A stretch of DNA of 64,000 nucleotides from Peptococcaceae bacterium UBA4068 (GCA_002382665.1 DFZA01000005.1:1-64000); one strand, 5' to 3'. Positions 32,435 through 42,808 are shown, counted from the stretch's first letter. Numbers and translations are program-made. The notes: a model not told the origin generated them from the letters alone.

Positions 32435-34753
32435 ATGTATTACAGATTAATCCGCAATGACATGTTAAAGAGTAAAGCGATAACACTGATTACAATAATC
32501 TTTGTTGCTGCCGCGGCTATGCTTATTTGTCTCGCAGCAGTGCTTGTCGTTAATTTAACCGGTGCGATAGATACGTTAATGACGCAGGCAAAAACCCCGC
32601 ATTTTATGCAGATGCATTCCGGTGAAATTGATACTGAGCGGCTTTGGAGTTTTACGGAGCATAACAGCAATGTCGATCAATTTCAGGTGCTTGAATTTCT
32701 CAATGTTGACGGCGCGCGGATTGTCATTGACGGAAAATCGCTTGCCGACAGTGTTCAGGACAATGGCTTTAGTACGCAGAGCGAAAAGTTTGATTACCTT
32801 CTTGACCTTGACGGAAACGTTATAAATGCAGCCGACGGGGAGATTTATGTTCCGATCTGCTATATGAAGGACGGCGCCGCCAAGATTGGTGACAAGGTTG
32901 CCATCTGCGGTAAGCAATTTACCGTTGCAGGATTTCTCCGCGATTCGCAGATGAATTCGTTACTCGCCTCATCAAAGAGGTTCCTTATCAGCAAAAATGA
33001 CTATGCGGATATTAAGGGTTTCGGCAGCACGGAATATCTGATTGAGTTTAGATTAAAGGATTTATCCCAGCTCAGCGCATTCGAAAACGCTTACGCCGCC
33101 ACGGGACTTGAAGCAAACGGACCGACGATTACATATCCGCTTTTCAAAACAATTAATGCAATTTCCGACGGGCTGATGATTGCGGTTATTCTTCTTGTAA
33201 GCGCGCTTGTTGTGGCAATTGCTTTTATCTGCATACGCTTCACGCTGCTAGCAAAAATCGAGGACGATTACCGGCAAATAGGCGTTATGAAAGCAATAGG
33301 GTTGCGCACCTCCGACATCAAGAAAATATACTTGGCAAAATACATAGTAACTGCGACCGTTGGCTGTATTCTCGGATTTGCACTTTCATTTATATTCAGA
33401 GGTATGCTGCTGGAAAACATTCGGCTTTATTTTGGTGAAAGCGGAAGTTCCTCTTTAGCCTTGCTTTTCGGCATAATCGGCGTTTTGCTTGTATTCCTGG
33501 CCATTATCGCCTTTGTCAGCGGAGTGCTGAGACGCTTTCGCAAAATATCCGCCGCGGAAGCAATACGCTTTGGTACTGCACAGGAAAAAACTGCCGGCGC
33601 AAAGCATTTGCGCCTGAGCGGAAACAGGCTGATTGACACGAATATTTTTCTTGGTGTCAGAGATGTTTTTGCAAGGAAAAGACTTTACGCCACAATGTTT
33701 GCGGTGCTGGTGATTGCGGCGTTTATCATTATTGTCCCGCAGAATCTCTACAACACTATTTCCTCAAAAAGCTTTATTACATATATGGGGATAGGAAACT
33801 GCGATCTGCGCCTCGACATTCAGCAGACCGATAATATTTCTCAAAAAGCGGCGGAAATTGCCAAGACAATGGAGAGTGACAAATCCGTATCCAAATATGT
33901 TGTGCTGACAACTAAAACGTTCAATGTAAAAACGGAGGGCGGATTGGAGGAACGGATAAAAATTGAGTTAGGCGATCATTCGGTATTCCCAGTAAAATAT
34001 TATCAGGGCAGAGCACCCGCTGCCAAAGATGATATTGCGCTTTCAGCTATCAACGCCGATGAGCTGGGCAAAAACGTCGGAGATGACCTGACGGTGGTGA
34101 TCGACGGCAAACAAAAAGATCTCACGGTATGCGGAATTTATTCCGACATCACCAACGGTGGCAAAACCGCCAAAGCGGTTTTCAACGATAATTCAGCGGA
34201 TATTATGTGGTGCAATATCTGCGCTGAGCTTTTGGATAAATCTCTGGTTGACAGCAAGGTTTCCCAATATGCGGATAGATTCAATTTTGCTAAGGTATCC
34301 GGTATTGACGAGTATATTTCACAGACATTCGGCACGACAAAAGACTCAGTCAAAAAGGCCGCCGATGCTGCGGTTGCCGTTGCGCTGCTGATAACGGTGC
34401 TGGTTACACTGTTGTTTATGAAAATGCTTGTCGTAAAGGACAGATATTCTATTGCCGTAATCAAAGCATTCGGTTTCACAAACCAGGATATAAAGGCGCA
34501 GTATCTTGCGCGTGCGGTATTCATTCTGATTGTCGGCATTATTCTCGGCACGCTTTTGGCCAATACTCTCGGAGAGACACTTGCAGGTATTGTTATCTCC
34601 CAGTTGGGGGTGTCATCGTTTAATTTTGCTATCAATCCGCTGGCAACGTATCTGCTTTGTCCGCTGATGATGGTATTTGCGGTACTTATCGCGACGATTA
34701 TTGGCGTATCGGCAGTGGGACAAATAAAAATATCCCAAAATATAAAGGAGTAA
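32435..34753 (+). CDS. FtsX-like ABC transporter permease
   Basis: A 772-residue permease with two FtsX-like halves. Membrane helix 1 is at residues 16-42, a large extracytoplasmic region follows, then three helices between about 247 and 375, one at about 413-432, a second extracytoplasmic region, and three at about 655-765. IGVMKAIGLRTSDIKKIYLAKY and AVIKAFGFTNQDIKAQYLAR are the coupling-helix regions that contact the ATPase (shown as motif starts). The architecture fits the MacB/BceB/YknZ-type exporters of peptides, antibiotics or lipoproteins. GAGGTG precedes ATG 32435. The ATPase gene follows after 4 bp. Confidence 0.9.
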   Translation: MYYRLIRNDMLKSKAITLITIIFVAAAAMLICLAAVLVVNLTGAIDTLMTQAKTPHFMQMHSGEIDTERLWSFTEHNSNVDQFQVLEFLNVDGARIVIDGKSLADSVQDNGFSTQSEKFDYLLDLDGNVINAADGEIYVPICYMKDGAAKIGDKVAICGKQFTVAGFLRDSQMNSLLASSKRFLISKNDYADIKGFGSTEYLIEFRLKDLSQLSAFENAYAATGLEANGPTITYPLFKTINAISDGLMIAVILLVSALVVAIAFICIRFTLLAKIEDDYRQIGVMKAIGLRTSDIKKIYLAKYIVTATVGCILGFALSFIFRGMLLENIRLYFGESGSSSLALLFGIIGVLLVFLAIIAFVSGVLRRFRKISAAEAIRFGTAQEKTAGAKHLRLSGNRLIDTNIFLGVRDVFARKRLYATMFAVLVIAAFIIIVPQNLYNTISSKSFITYMGIGNCDLRLDIQQTDNISQKAAEIAKTMESDKSVSKYVVLTTKTFNVKTEGGLEERIKIELGDHSVFPVKYYQGRAPAAKDDIALSAINADELGKNVGDDLTVVIDGKQKDLTVCGIYSDITNGGKTAKAVFNDNSADIMWCNICAELLDKSLVDSKVSQYADRFNFAKVSGIDEYISQTFGTTKDSVKKAADAAVAVALLITVLVTLLFMKMLVVKDRYSIAVIKAFGFTNQDIKAQYLARAVFILIVGIILGTLLANTLGETLAGIVISQLGVSSFNFAINPLATYLLCPLMMVFAVLIATIIGVSAVGQIKISQNIKE

Positions 34754-34757
34754 GCTT

Positions 34758-35516
34758 ATGAAGAAGATTATTATTGCGGAAAATATCGTGAAATTTTTCG
34801 GCGAAGGCGATGAAAAGCTCAATGTCCTTGATGGAGTGTCCGTGGAAATAAACGAAGGCGAGTTTGTTGCGGTTATGGGGCCTTCGGGATCGGGAAAAAC
34901 AACGCTTATGTTTACGCTGAGCGGAATGGACGGTATTGACAGCGGCAAGGTTATTTTTGATGACAGGGATTTAGCGGCAGTTGGAGAGAATGAGCTTGCG
35001 GATTTACGCAGAACAAAAATGGGATTTGTTTTTCAGCAGCCGACTATGCTAAAAAATTTAAATATCCTAGACAACATTATTCTTCCGTCAATGCGCGGCA
35101 ACAGAAAAAACGCCGTGGAGATTTCGCAGAAGGCGGAAGAGCTTATGAAAAGAACAGGCATTGGCGAGCTGGAAGAACGTGAAATTACGCAGGTTTCGGG
35201 AGGACAGCTTCAGCGTGCGGGAATATGCCGCGCGCTGATCAACAACCCAGAAATTATCTTCGGCGATGAGCCTACGGGCGCGCTCAATTCCAAATCCGCG
35301 CAGGAGATTATGGACATATTTCGCGAAATCAACGCCGACGGTACTACGATTATGCTTGTAACTCACGATGCAAAGGTTGCGGCGCAGACGGAGCGTGTTA
35401 TGTTCATGCGCGACGGAAAAATCATCAGAGAAATGCGGCTTGCGAAATTCAGCGGCACAGATATTGACGATAGGATCAATAGAGTTACGGCAAAAATGCA
35501 GGAAATAGGAATATAA
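34758..35516 (+). CDS. ABC transporter ATP-binding protein, MacB/LolD-type
   Basis: A 252-residue ABC ATPase: Walker A GPSGSGKTT near residue 41, Q-loop VFQQPTMLKN, signature VSGGQLQRAGICRAL near 152, Walker B IIFGDEPTGALNS, and H-loop VTHDAK. The DEPTGALNS sequence is typical of the MacB/LolD/BceA branch that works with FtsX-like permeases such as the one encoded just upstream. GGAGTAAG precedes ATG 34758. Together with the TetR gene it makes a self-contained export cassette, probably for an antimicrobial compound. No two-component system is present, unlike Bce modules. Confidence 0.94.
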   Translation: MKKIIIAENIVKFFGEGDEKLNVLDGVSVEINEGEFVAVMGPSGSGKTTLMFTLSGMDGIDSGKVIFDDRDLAAVGENELADLRRTKMGFVFQQPTMLKNLNILDNIILPSMRGNRKNAVEISQKAEELMKRTGIGELEEREITQVSGGQLQRAGICRALINNPEIIFGDEPTGALNSKSAQEIMDIFREINADGTTIMLVTHDAKVAAQTERVMFMRDGKIIREMRLAKFSGTDIDDRINRVTAKMQEIGI

Positions 35517-35669
35517 ATTACCTTATATTATTACTGTAAAGAAAAAATCCGCAGCAACCGTCACCGCTGCAAATTTCTTCGCGGTAAATGACGATTGATT
35601 TTTTCGTTTGTTTTCGTATATTAAAATTAGCAGGTAAGGAAATGTTTGCCATAGAAAAGGAGAATGACT

Positions 35670-36203
35670 ATGGACTTTTTAACCCTGGCAAAAGAGAGAT
35701 ATTCTGTTCGCAAATTCAGTCCCAAATCCATCGAAAAAGCAAAACTTGATCTTGTTTTAAAAGCAGGGCAGCTTGCTCCGACTGCTTGTAATCTGCAGCC
35801 GCAGCGAATTCTTGTCATCAACAGTGAAACAGCGCTGTCTAAACTAGATCAATGTACTCCATGGCGATTCGGCGCACCGGCGGCACTGCTTGTCTGCTAT
35901 GACAAAACAGTTTGTTGGCATCGGAGATTTGATGATAAAGCCAGCGGGGAAATAGACGCCAGTATTGTAACAACTCAGATGATGATGGAGGCCGCCAATA
36001 TTGGCTTGACAACCACCTGGGTGATGATGTTTGATCCCGAAAAGATCGCCAAGACATTCAATTTGCCGGATAACTTTATACCGGTTGCTTTGCTGGTCAT
36101 TGGCTATGCTGCGGATGATGTCGTCCCGAACCAACTGCATGAACAGCGTTTAGCGATTGATAATACAGTATTTTATAACGATTTTGCCGATTATAGTTTA
36201 TAA
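35670..36203 (+). CDS. Nitroreductase family protein
   Basis: A 177-residue FMN-dependent nitroreductase-fold protein with SVRKFSPKSI at the N-terminus (FMN phosphate binding), GQLAPTACNLQPQRILVI, and the late stretch NIGLTTTWVMMFDPEKIA. These enzymes reduce nitro groups, quinones or flavins. ATG 35670 is chosen over 35664 because AAGGAG (35657-35662) leaves 7 nt to the former and 1 nt to the latter. The length is shorter than classical NfsB, as in the small clostridial group. Downstream lie remnants of two small genes, so this gene once belonged to a longer operon. Confidence 0.9.
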   Translation: MDFLTLAKERYSVRKFSPKSIEKAKLDLVLKAGQLAPTACNLQPQRILVINSETALSKLDQCTPWRFGAPAALLVCYDKTVCWHRRFDDKASGEIDASIVTTQMMMEAANIGLTTTWVMMFDPEKIAKTFNLPDNFIPVALLVIGYAADDVVPNQLHEQRLAIDNTVFYNDFADYSL

Positions 36204-36208
36204 TTTTT

Positions 36209-36379
36209 GTTCACTGGGTTCCCGTCCCTACGGTAAAACACGTTCTTTGCCGTTGCGGAGAGTCTGCCAACAAACCATTTTGCGAAGCTAAGCATGTATC
36301 TGTAAAATACTTGGATGATGGTGTTAAGTTACCAAACTCAGACTTTATGCCGAAAAAAGATGGGGGGAAAGAATTATGA
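36209..36379 (+). pseudogene. CDGSH iron-sulfur domain fragment without a start
   Basis: An open frame with no start codon ends at TGA 36377-36379 and encodes VLCRCGESANKPFCEAKHVS, the cluster-binding loop of CDGSH proteins (CxC..S...PxC..xH), with CEAKH in place of CDGSH. Only the C-terminal half of such a protein remains. It follows the nitroreductase stop almost directly, and its stop overlaps the next remnant in an ATGA junction, as in a former operon. Confidence 0.6.
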
Positions 36380-36540
36380 AGATTCAGTTTTGGTCTAAAA
36401 CAAAAACCGGAAAATGGGCAGCTAGTTTAACTCTAATTTTTATCGTTTAATAGCTATAAAGTTAATTAATTTAGCAACAATCAGACTTCCCTTTCCGATT
36501 CCGTTTATAGCAGTTTTACTGAAAACAAAGTGGGTCCGGG
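36376..36540 (+). pseudogene. Frameshifted small hydrophobic protein remnant
   Basis: ATG 36376, behind GGGGGGAAAG, encodes MKIQFWSKTKTGKWAASLTL and stops at 36450. A second frame from about 36456 continues in the same style (IKLINLATIRLPFPIPFIAV), as expected for the second half of a small membrane protein. One frameshift separates them. No known function. The approximate 3' end is uncertain. Confidence 0.45.
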
Positions 36541-36940
36541 CATTGGATTATTCTCACGGCTGTAGCGCTGGAGAGTACAGTATCAGGAAACCCTTATTTT
36601 GTAGTTTGAGGTAATCTATCAACTGCCCTGAAGGTGATAGGGTTGAGTTGACAGCTTAGGTAACGGGGTGGTGATATAGGATAGATGTCAGATTATGATT
36701 AGTTTTCTTCGCTATTTTCTATCTCCTTTAATGTTTTCCAGTTTTCCACTCAGTTAGTCCGTTTACATGACCGCTAATTACAAACGCTGCGGCGTATGAA
36801 GGACTGCGAAGAAGAGTAGCTTCTAGCAAAATACTATTCTGGTTTATCGATGCCTTTTCTCGGATATCTTTATTCCAGTGGCAATACAATCGGAATCAAT
36901 AGTTACAATATGACTCCCTTTGGGAGCTCACGTTATATCC
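36541..36940. other. Intergenic stretch, no gene seen
   Basis: No open frame with a plausible start and codon use is visible on either strand. It probably contains decayed sequence from the upstream operon. A small hairpin (CTCCC/GGGAG, 36914-36926) sits at its right end. Confidence 0.5.
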
Positions 36941-36949
36941 CCAGAGGTC

Positions 36950-36978
36950 TTGACTTTAAAAAAGTTAGCACTTACAAT
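36950..36978 (+). promoter_or_regulatory. Promoter of the large SLH protein gene
   Basis: TTGACT (36950-36955) and TACAAT (36973-36978) are 17 nt apart, each matching 5 of 6 consensus bases. This gives a leader of about 90 nt. Confidence 0.65.
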
Positions 36979-37071
36979 AAAAATGCGACTAGAAATTATT
37001 ACATGAGAAAATAGTTTGGAGACAGATTTTGACATTAGTTGGTATATATAAATTATATGAGGAGGAATATT

Positions 37072-40000
37072 GTGAAGAAAAAGGTACTAGCAATTGTTCT
37101 ATCATTGGCAATGATTATTTCGATGTTGCCAACAGCAGCGTTTGCTTCGGGTTTTGGCGACATGCCAAACGACTGGTCAACAAAAGCGCTTGAAAATGCT
37201 GTAAACAATGGTTTGTTAATAGGTGACAATGGCAAAATTATGCCAAATGACAATCTGACAAGAGCTCAAATGGCAACCGTTGTAAATCGAGTCTTTGGGG
37301 CAACAGAAAAGGCATCTATAAGTAGTTATACCGACGTAGCAGCTAACGCATGGTATTATGATGAAATGGCAAAGGCTGTGCAAATGAAAACCTTTGTTGG
37401 CAGTGGAGACAAATTAAATCCAGACATGAATATTACTCGGGAGGAAGCTTTTTTAGTACTTGCCCGTGCATTCAAATTATCTGGAGCTGCTGCGAGTGCA
37501 CTTGATAAGTTCTCAGATAAAGCTTTAGTGAGCAGCTGGGCAAAAGATGGCGTTGCATCCCTTGTATCAGCAGGATATGTTTTAGGCTCGGATGGCCAAT
37601 TAAATCCAAAGCAGAACATAACAAGAGCAGAATTCGCTCAAATGATGGACAATCTACTAAAGAATTATATCAAAACAGCAGGCACATACACCACAGATTT
37701 TACAGGTAATGTAATGGTGAATGTACCGGATGTAACGCTAAAAAACATTAAAATCACAGGTGATTTGATTATCGGTGATGGAGTAGGAAATGGCGATGTC
37801 ACGCTTGACGGCATAACAGTCACTGGAAGAACCATCATTCGTGGCGGTGGTGTGAATTCCATTAAAATCATTGGAAACTCAAGCTTACAAAGCATAATTA
37901 TTACTCGTGTAGACGGAGAAGTTAGAGTTTATGCCGAGGATGGAACACAAATTGGCGAGGTTATAGTTGATGGCAGCGATGACGTAACAATTGAAGGAAA
38001 TTTTGGAACTGTAACAATCACTGCACCAGATGTTACAGTTACTGTAACATCTGCAACGATAGTATCAGTAAATCTTGATGGTGATAATTCCCAAATTATT
38101 GTTGGCGCAAATTCAACGATAAATACAGTAACGGCAGAGGCGGAAAATGCGACTGTTACGGCTTTGGCAGGCTCTGAAATTGAAGACATTGTGATAAACA
38201 GTGATGGAACAACGATTAATGGCACGGGTGATGTTGGAACAGTTGAAGCAAATGCAGACAACATTACAGTTACAACACCTGGAACCTCAGTTACCGCAGC
38301 AACGGGAACCACTGATGTTACAGCAGGGACAACACCTGTCCTGCCAGGAACAACCGAAACAGTTGACAGCGCCATTGGTGGCGGTGGTGGTGGCGGTGGT
38401 TCATCAACAGTAGCAGTAAGCACTATCAATAATGCAGATGTTGCTATTTCATCAGGTAGTGTTGTTTTTGGATATACATTTACAGCAACAAGCGGTTCAG
38501 TTACATATGGACAAGCGAAAGCGGCTCCCTATTACTTAAATGTAGCCTCCTCTACAGTAACACTTACTGATGGGACAAATTCATCGATTGCTTATGTGGA
38601 GGATTTAGAAATTGCAGATAATGGAACAGCAACATACGCAGATTTTGCTGCCATTCAAAGTAAATTCCTTGGCTTGGATTTTGTTCCTACAGAAGTCCTA
38701 ATTCATTTAGTTGGAGCATCTTCTGTTAATTCTGGGGCAGATGAATGGACTAAGGATGTGACGATTTCTCTTGACGGAGAAGAGATTGCACTTCTTGCAG
38801 TAGTTGCGGCAGAAGGTAGTTACGCACAAGCTAATTTAAATATAGCTCAAAGCTTAGTAACATCATTACCTGATGGAGCAATAAAAACAGCTCTGCAGGC
38901 TAGAATAGATGCAGTACAAGATATCATTGATGCTACGGAAGCAGTAATAGTCGCAGAGAACTCACCTACGCAAGGTAATGTGGATACAGCACAAGGTATG
39001 GTAACCTCTTTGCCAGATGGGGTAGCCAAAACAGCTCTACAGGCTAGAATAGATGTAGTACAAGATATCATTGATGCAGAAACCTTAGCCGCAGCAAAAG
39101 AAACGGCACATGGTGCGTTAACGACTGCGCTGGGAACTTACACGGAATCTGATTATACAGCAGAAAATTGGACAGTCTTAACAGACTTCAAAACAGATGG
39201 AGATGCAGCAATTGATGCAGCAACAGATTTAGCAGGAGTAAGTTCAGCACAAACCACAGCAACAGAAGGAATGGCCGGAGTTGAGACAATTGCCGAGACC
39301 TTAGCCGCAGCAAAAGTAACAGCACATGGTGCGCTTACTACTGCATTAGCTACATATACAGAGAGTGATTACACGGCACCAAACTGGGCAACCTTAACAG
39401 GCTTCAAAACAGATGGAGATGCAGCAATTGATGCAGCAACAGATTTAGCAGGAGTAAGTTCAGCTCAAACCACAGCAACAGAAGGAATGGCCGGGGTTGA
39501 GACAATTGCCGAGACCTTGGCAGCAGCGAAGGTAACAGCAAAGGGTGTTCTTACTACTGCATTAGCTGATTATACAGAAGCTGATTATACAGCAGAAAAT
39601 TGGACAGTCTTAACAGACTTCAAAACAGATGGAGATACAGCAATTGATGCAGCAACAGATTTAGCAGGAGTAAGTTCGGCTCAAACCACAGCAATAGAAG
39701 GAATGGCCGGAGTTGAGACAATTGCCGAAACCTTAGCCGCAGCAAAAGTAACAGCAAAGGGTGCGCTTACGACTGCGCTGGGAACTTACACGGAATCTGA
39801 TTATACAGCAGAAAATTGGACAGTCTTAACAGACTTCAAAACAGATGGAGATACAGCAATTGATGCAGCAACAGATTTAGCCGGAGTAAGTTCAGCACAA
39901 ACCACAGCAACAGAAGGAATGGCCGGAGTTGAGACAATTGCCGAGACCTTAGCCGCAGCGAAAACAGCAATTGAAGGCGCTACATATACTGATTTAGCAG

Positions 40001-42711
40001 TTGATGATCCAAATGATGCAGCACAGCAATTAGCAGCAGTTCAAGCAGTAGTGGATTCTGTGAAAGGTGATACAACAGCATTAGTAACCGCAGATGGAGC
40101 AAACTTCTCTGTAGCGATTAGTTTCAGCGGAGCCAATGATACTGTAATCATCACCACAGCAACATTTGTGTTAAATGCTGTAACACCTGTAGGAGATTTA
40201 CTTGCTGCGAAGGCAGGTTCCGACTTTACCGCTGTTCTTTATAAAAAAATAGACGGGAATATCTACTATAATCAAGCAAACTCTAATGGAGTATGGGGAC
40301 TCGAAACCCTTATAGGAACAAGCACAGAAGGTAGTATGGCTGTTGATAGTACAGGTAAGGCTCATGTGGTTTATACAACAGCAGGTAAAATTGGTTATAG
40401 AATGTATGATGGAAGTGATTGGACTGCAGAGGTTTTGATTGAGAGCAATAACGCTGGCGCCTGTTCAAAGCCTGATATCGCAGTTGATAGCAATGGAAAG
40501 GCACATATAACCTACACAGATACAAAAGGTAGCACAGGAGATCCGTATGACTCGGATGATATTATGTATGCTACAAATAGTACGGGGGATTTTGTAAAGA
40601 CCTTAATATACACAGGACGTAAGGAGTATATAGACAATTATGGTAGTTTTACAGGTCAATCAGCAGAATATTATAAAAAAGGGTCTATGATTGCAGTGGA
40701 TAGCTCAAATAATTACTATATTTTATCTCATCATAACAGTTGGTCTCGATTTGATACTGATATTTATAATAGCTATGATATAGTTATCTACTCTAACCTT
40801 GGAACGGGCAGTATTGTAATTTCTTCAACCGACAACTTCTACGATTTAACGTCAAATGGTTCTAAAGTAATTGCTTTATATAAACAAACAAGCTTCAAAA
40901 CATCAGAGTTAACTGTCAGCGATACGACCATTAATTTCGCTAGCACAGTAAATATTACTGGAACAACTGTTAATACTGTTGAAACAGATGGAACGGATCT
41001 TGTAGTAGGCGGTATATCCACCAATTTACAATCCCATTATAATGGTATATCAAAAATATACGATGGTATTGTTGTAAAAAGTGGATCTAAAGTATCCGTA
41101 GTAAATATGGGCGGAACATTTTATGAATTTTACTCTGATAATAGTGACAGCAATGTTAAAATTCAAGAAATATCAGCACCAGTATATGTAACGGCAACAT
41201 CAAATGGAATTGCAACAGCAACGGGAACTACTACTATCTCTTTGGGTGAAGCCATCACAGGCTTAACAGCAGAAGATATTGTTGTCAAAAAAGGCGTTGC
41301 AACATTAGTTAAAGACACAGATTATACACTATCTGCTGATCTAACAGGAACAACGTTTGACATTACATTCTTAGCTGCAGCAGCACTTGATAACACAAGT
41401 GAGATTACTGTAGTGATGACAAAAGAGGATTATGTAATTAATAATGGTGTGGCAATAGCAGTTGCTAATAATATTGCGCCACCTGCACCAGCCTTAATTA
41501 ATGGGTTAACATTTTATGATGACCCTTCTAATGCAACTAATACAGCATTTTTATTAGGAGAACCAAGCGTAGAAGGCAACACATTTGTATATAAGATTTC
41601 AGAAGATGCAAATGCAGTCCCAACACCAAACATTGGTGATGACCTTAGTGCTTGGGAGGGAGTATGGAGTGGAGACAGCATTACAGCAGTAAACGGTACA
41701 CATATCGGTGTTGCTGAAGTAGATGGATCAATGTTAGCCGTTCGGTTTAGTGATGCAACAGCAGTAACCTTGGCACCATTGACAGGTTCTCTATCAATAA
41801 CAGCAGGAACACCTCCAACATTTGGTACAGAATTGACGGTAGATTCTGGAACTCTTTCTCCTAGTACAAACTTAACTTACACATGGTATCGTTCAGTAGA
41901 CAGCTCACCTGGAGATGATACTTTATTAGGAACTGGAACAACCTATACACCAGTGGAAGCTGATGTTGCTAATTACCTAATTATTGTAGCAACATCAACT
42001 GATTCAACAGGAAGTAGAACTCTTGCAATGGGTGCATCAGTTGCTAAAGCAGCAGGTCCAGAAGCACCGATTGAAGCTATTACAGGAACATTTCCGGTGG
42101 CAGCAACTCAAATTGATCTTGCAGGCTTTGCTCCAAGTGCAACAGGACTTGAAGCTGCGGTAGCAATTAATGGTACTGACTATGATGTATATGCTGATTT
42201 AACAGTTGATGGAAGTGGCAATGCTACAATATTAGGATTAACTGGTGTTACAACATCCACAACAGTAAGAATTAGAGTAAAAGAAACAGCAACAATATTA
42301 GCAGGGGCAGATAAAGAAATCACAGTAACGGCAGCGCTAACTTACACAATAAGTACAGGTAATCCTGGAATTCGAGCCACAGAAGATTTTGGGGCCCCCT
42401 TAGGAGTAGCTAGTACTTATAGCGCAACAGGTTATAGATCGTTATATACGATAACAAAGACGGGTACGGGAGATATAACAAATCTAGATGCGGTTTTAAG
42501 TGGTAATAATCCAGCGGCCTTTATTGTATATACTGAAGATAACTGGGGAAATTATTGGACTTCAACCTTAAATGATACTACCCCTGGAACGTATTTGGGA
42601 CTTAGCCCAGCTGAAAACCTAGTAGCGGGAACGTATACTGCGATTCTAACAATAACAGCAGATAATGGAGTAAGCTACTCTTATAATCTTTGGTTTAAGG
42701 TTGTTAATTAG
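37072..42711 (+). CDS. Giant SLH-anchored surface protein with tandem repeats
   Basis: An exported protein of 1,879 residues. Signal peptide 1-25 (ending TAAFA), three SLH repeats at about 26-205, then a beta-helix-like region (205-430, rich in short VT/IT strands) and a glycine linker IGGGGGGGGSS near 443. Next come a beta-sandwich domain, two copies of a 45-residue helical unit (SLPDG(A/V)xKTALQARID), and four 72-residue helical repeats. A beta-propeller-like part follows (AVDSTGKAHVVY; AVDSNGKAHITYTDT), then several beta domains to the end. GTG 37072 follows GGAGGA. It probably extends from the cell wall as an adhesin or glycan-binding protein; no catalytic motif is visible. Confidence 0.88.
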   Translation: MKKKVLAIVLSLAMIISMLPTAAFASGFGDMPNDWSTKALENAVNNGLLIGDNGKIMPNDNLTRAQMATVVNRVFGATEKASISSYTDVAANAWYYDEMAKAVQMKTFVGSGDKLNPDMNITREEAFLVLARAFKLSGAAASALDKFSDKALVSSWAKDGVASLVSAGYVLGSDGQLNPKQNITRAEFAQMMDNLLKNYIKTAGTYTTDFTGNVMVNVPDVTLKNIKITGDLIIGDGVGNGDVTLDGITVTGRTIIRGGGVNSIKIIGNSSLQSIIITRVDGEVRVYAEDGTQIGEVIVDGSDDVTIEGNFGTVTITAPDVTVTVTSATIVSVNLDGDNSQIIVGANSTINTVTAEAENATVTALAGSEIEDIVINSDGTTINGTGDVGTVEANADNITVTTPGTSVTAATGTTDVTAGTTPVLPGTTETVDSAIGGGGGGGGSSTVAVSTINNADVAISSGSVVFGYTFTATSGSVTYGQAKAAPYYLNVASSTVTLTDGTNSSIAYVEDLEIADNGTATYADFAAIQSKFLGLDFVPTEVLIHLVGASSVNSGADEWTKDVTISLDGEEIALLAVVAAEGSYAQANLNIAQSLVTSLPDGAIKTALQARIDAVQDIIDATEAVIVAENSPTQGNVDTAQGMVTSLPDGVAKTALQARIDVVQDIIDAETLAAAKETAHGALTTALGTYTESDYTAENWTVLTDFKTDGDAAIDAATDLAGVSSAQTTATEGMAGVETIAETLAAAKVTAHGALTTALATYTESDYTAPNWATLTGFKTDGDAAIDAATDLAGVSSAQTTATEGMAGVETIAETLAAAKVTAKGVLTTALADYTEADYTAENWTVLTDFKTDGDTAIDAATDLAGVSSAQTTAIEGMAGVETIAETLAAAKVTAKGALTTALGTYTESDYTAENWTVLTDFKTDGDTAIDAATDLAGVSSAQTTATEGMAGVETIAETLAAAKTAIEGATYTDLAVDDPNDAAQQLAAVQAVVDSVKGDTTALVTADGANFSVAISFSGANDTVIITTATFVLNAVTPVGDLLAAKAGSDFTAVLYKKIDGNIYYNQANSNGVWGLETLIGTSTEGSMAVDSTGKAHVVYTTAGKIGYRMYDGSDWTAEVLIESNNAGACSKPDIAVDSNGKAHITYTDTKGSTGDPYDSDDIMYATNSTGDFVKTLIYTGRKEYIDNYGSFTGQSAEYYKKGSMIAVDSSNNYYILSHHNSWSRFDTDIYNSYDIVIYSNLGTGSIVISSTDNFYDLTSNGSKVIALYKQTSFKTSELTVSDTTINFASTVNITGTTVNTVETDGTDLVVGGISTNLQSHYNGISKIYDGIVVKSGSKVSVVNMGGTFYEFYSDNSDSNVKIQEISAPVYVTATSNGIATATGTTTISLGEAITGLTAEDIVVKKGVATLVKDTDYTLSADLTGTTFDITFLAAAALDNTSEITVVMTKEDYVINNGVAIAVANNIAPPAPALINGLTFYDDPSNATNTAFLLGEPSVEGNTFVYKISEDANAVPTPNIGDDLSAWEGVWSGDSITAVNGTHIGVAEVDGSMLAVRFSDATAVTLAPLTGSLSITAGTPPTFGTELTVDSGTLSPSTNLTYTWYRSVDSSPGDDTLLGTGTTYTPVEADVANYLIIVATSTDSTGSRTLAMGASVAKAAGPEAPIEAITGTFPVAATQIDLAGFAPSATGLEAAVAINGTDYDVYADLTVDGSGNATILGLTGVTTSTTVRIRVKETATILAGADKEITVTAALTYTISTGNPGIRATEDFGAPLGVASTYSATGYRSLYTITKTGTGDITNLDAVLSGNNPAAFIVYTEDNWGNYWTSTLNDTTPGTYLGLSPAENLVAGTYTAILTITADNGVSYSYNLWFKVVN
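39082..39945 (+). repeat. Four tandem 216-bp repeats inside the SLH protein gene
   Basis: Copies begin exactly at 39082, 39298, 39514 and 39730, and a fifth partial copy (TLAAAK) begins at 39946. Each encodes 72 residues starting TLAAAK and ending VETIAE, with DFKTDGD(A/T)AIDAATDLAG in the middle. They resemble FIVAR-type helical spacer repeats. Near-identity at DNA level implies recent duplication or gene conversion. Confidence 0.92.
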
Positions 42712-42759
42712 AATAAAGCTTAAAAGCCTAAGAATATAATTATTCTAATCAACAAAGTC

Positions 42760-42808
42760 AAGGCCCCGTAGGCAGAGTTGCATCATACTCACCTGCGGGG
42801 CCTTTTCT
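42760..42808 (+). terminator. Terminator of the large SLH gene
   Basis: AAGGCCCCGTAGG (42760-42772) pairs with CCTGCGGGGCCTT (42792-42804) with one wobble, followed by a short T-run. Confidence 0.85.

Noticed and set aside
39082..39945. Regular repeats, considered as a CRISPR array
   Set aside because: The 216-bp repeats have no spacers and keep an open reading frame; they are protein repeats.
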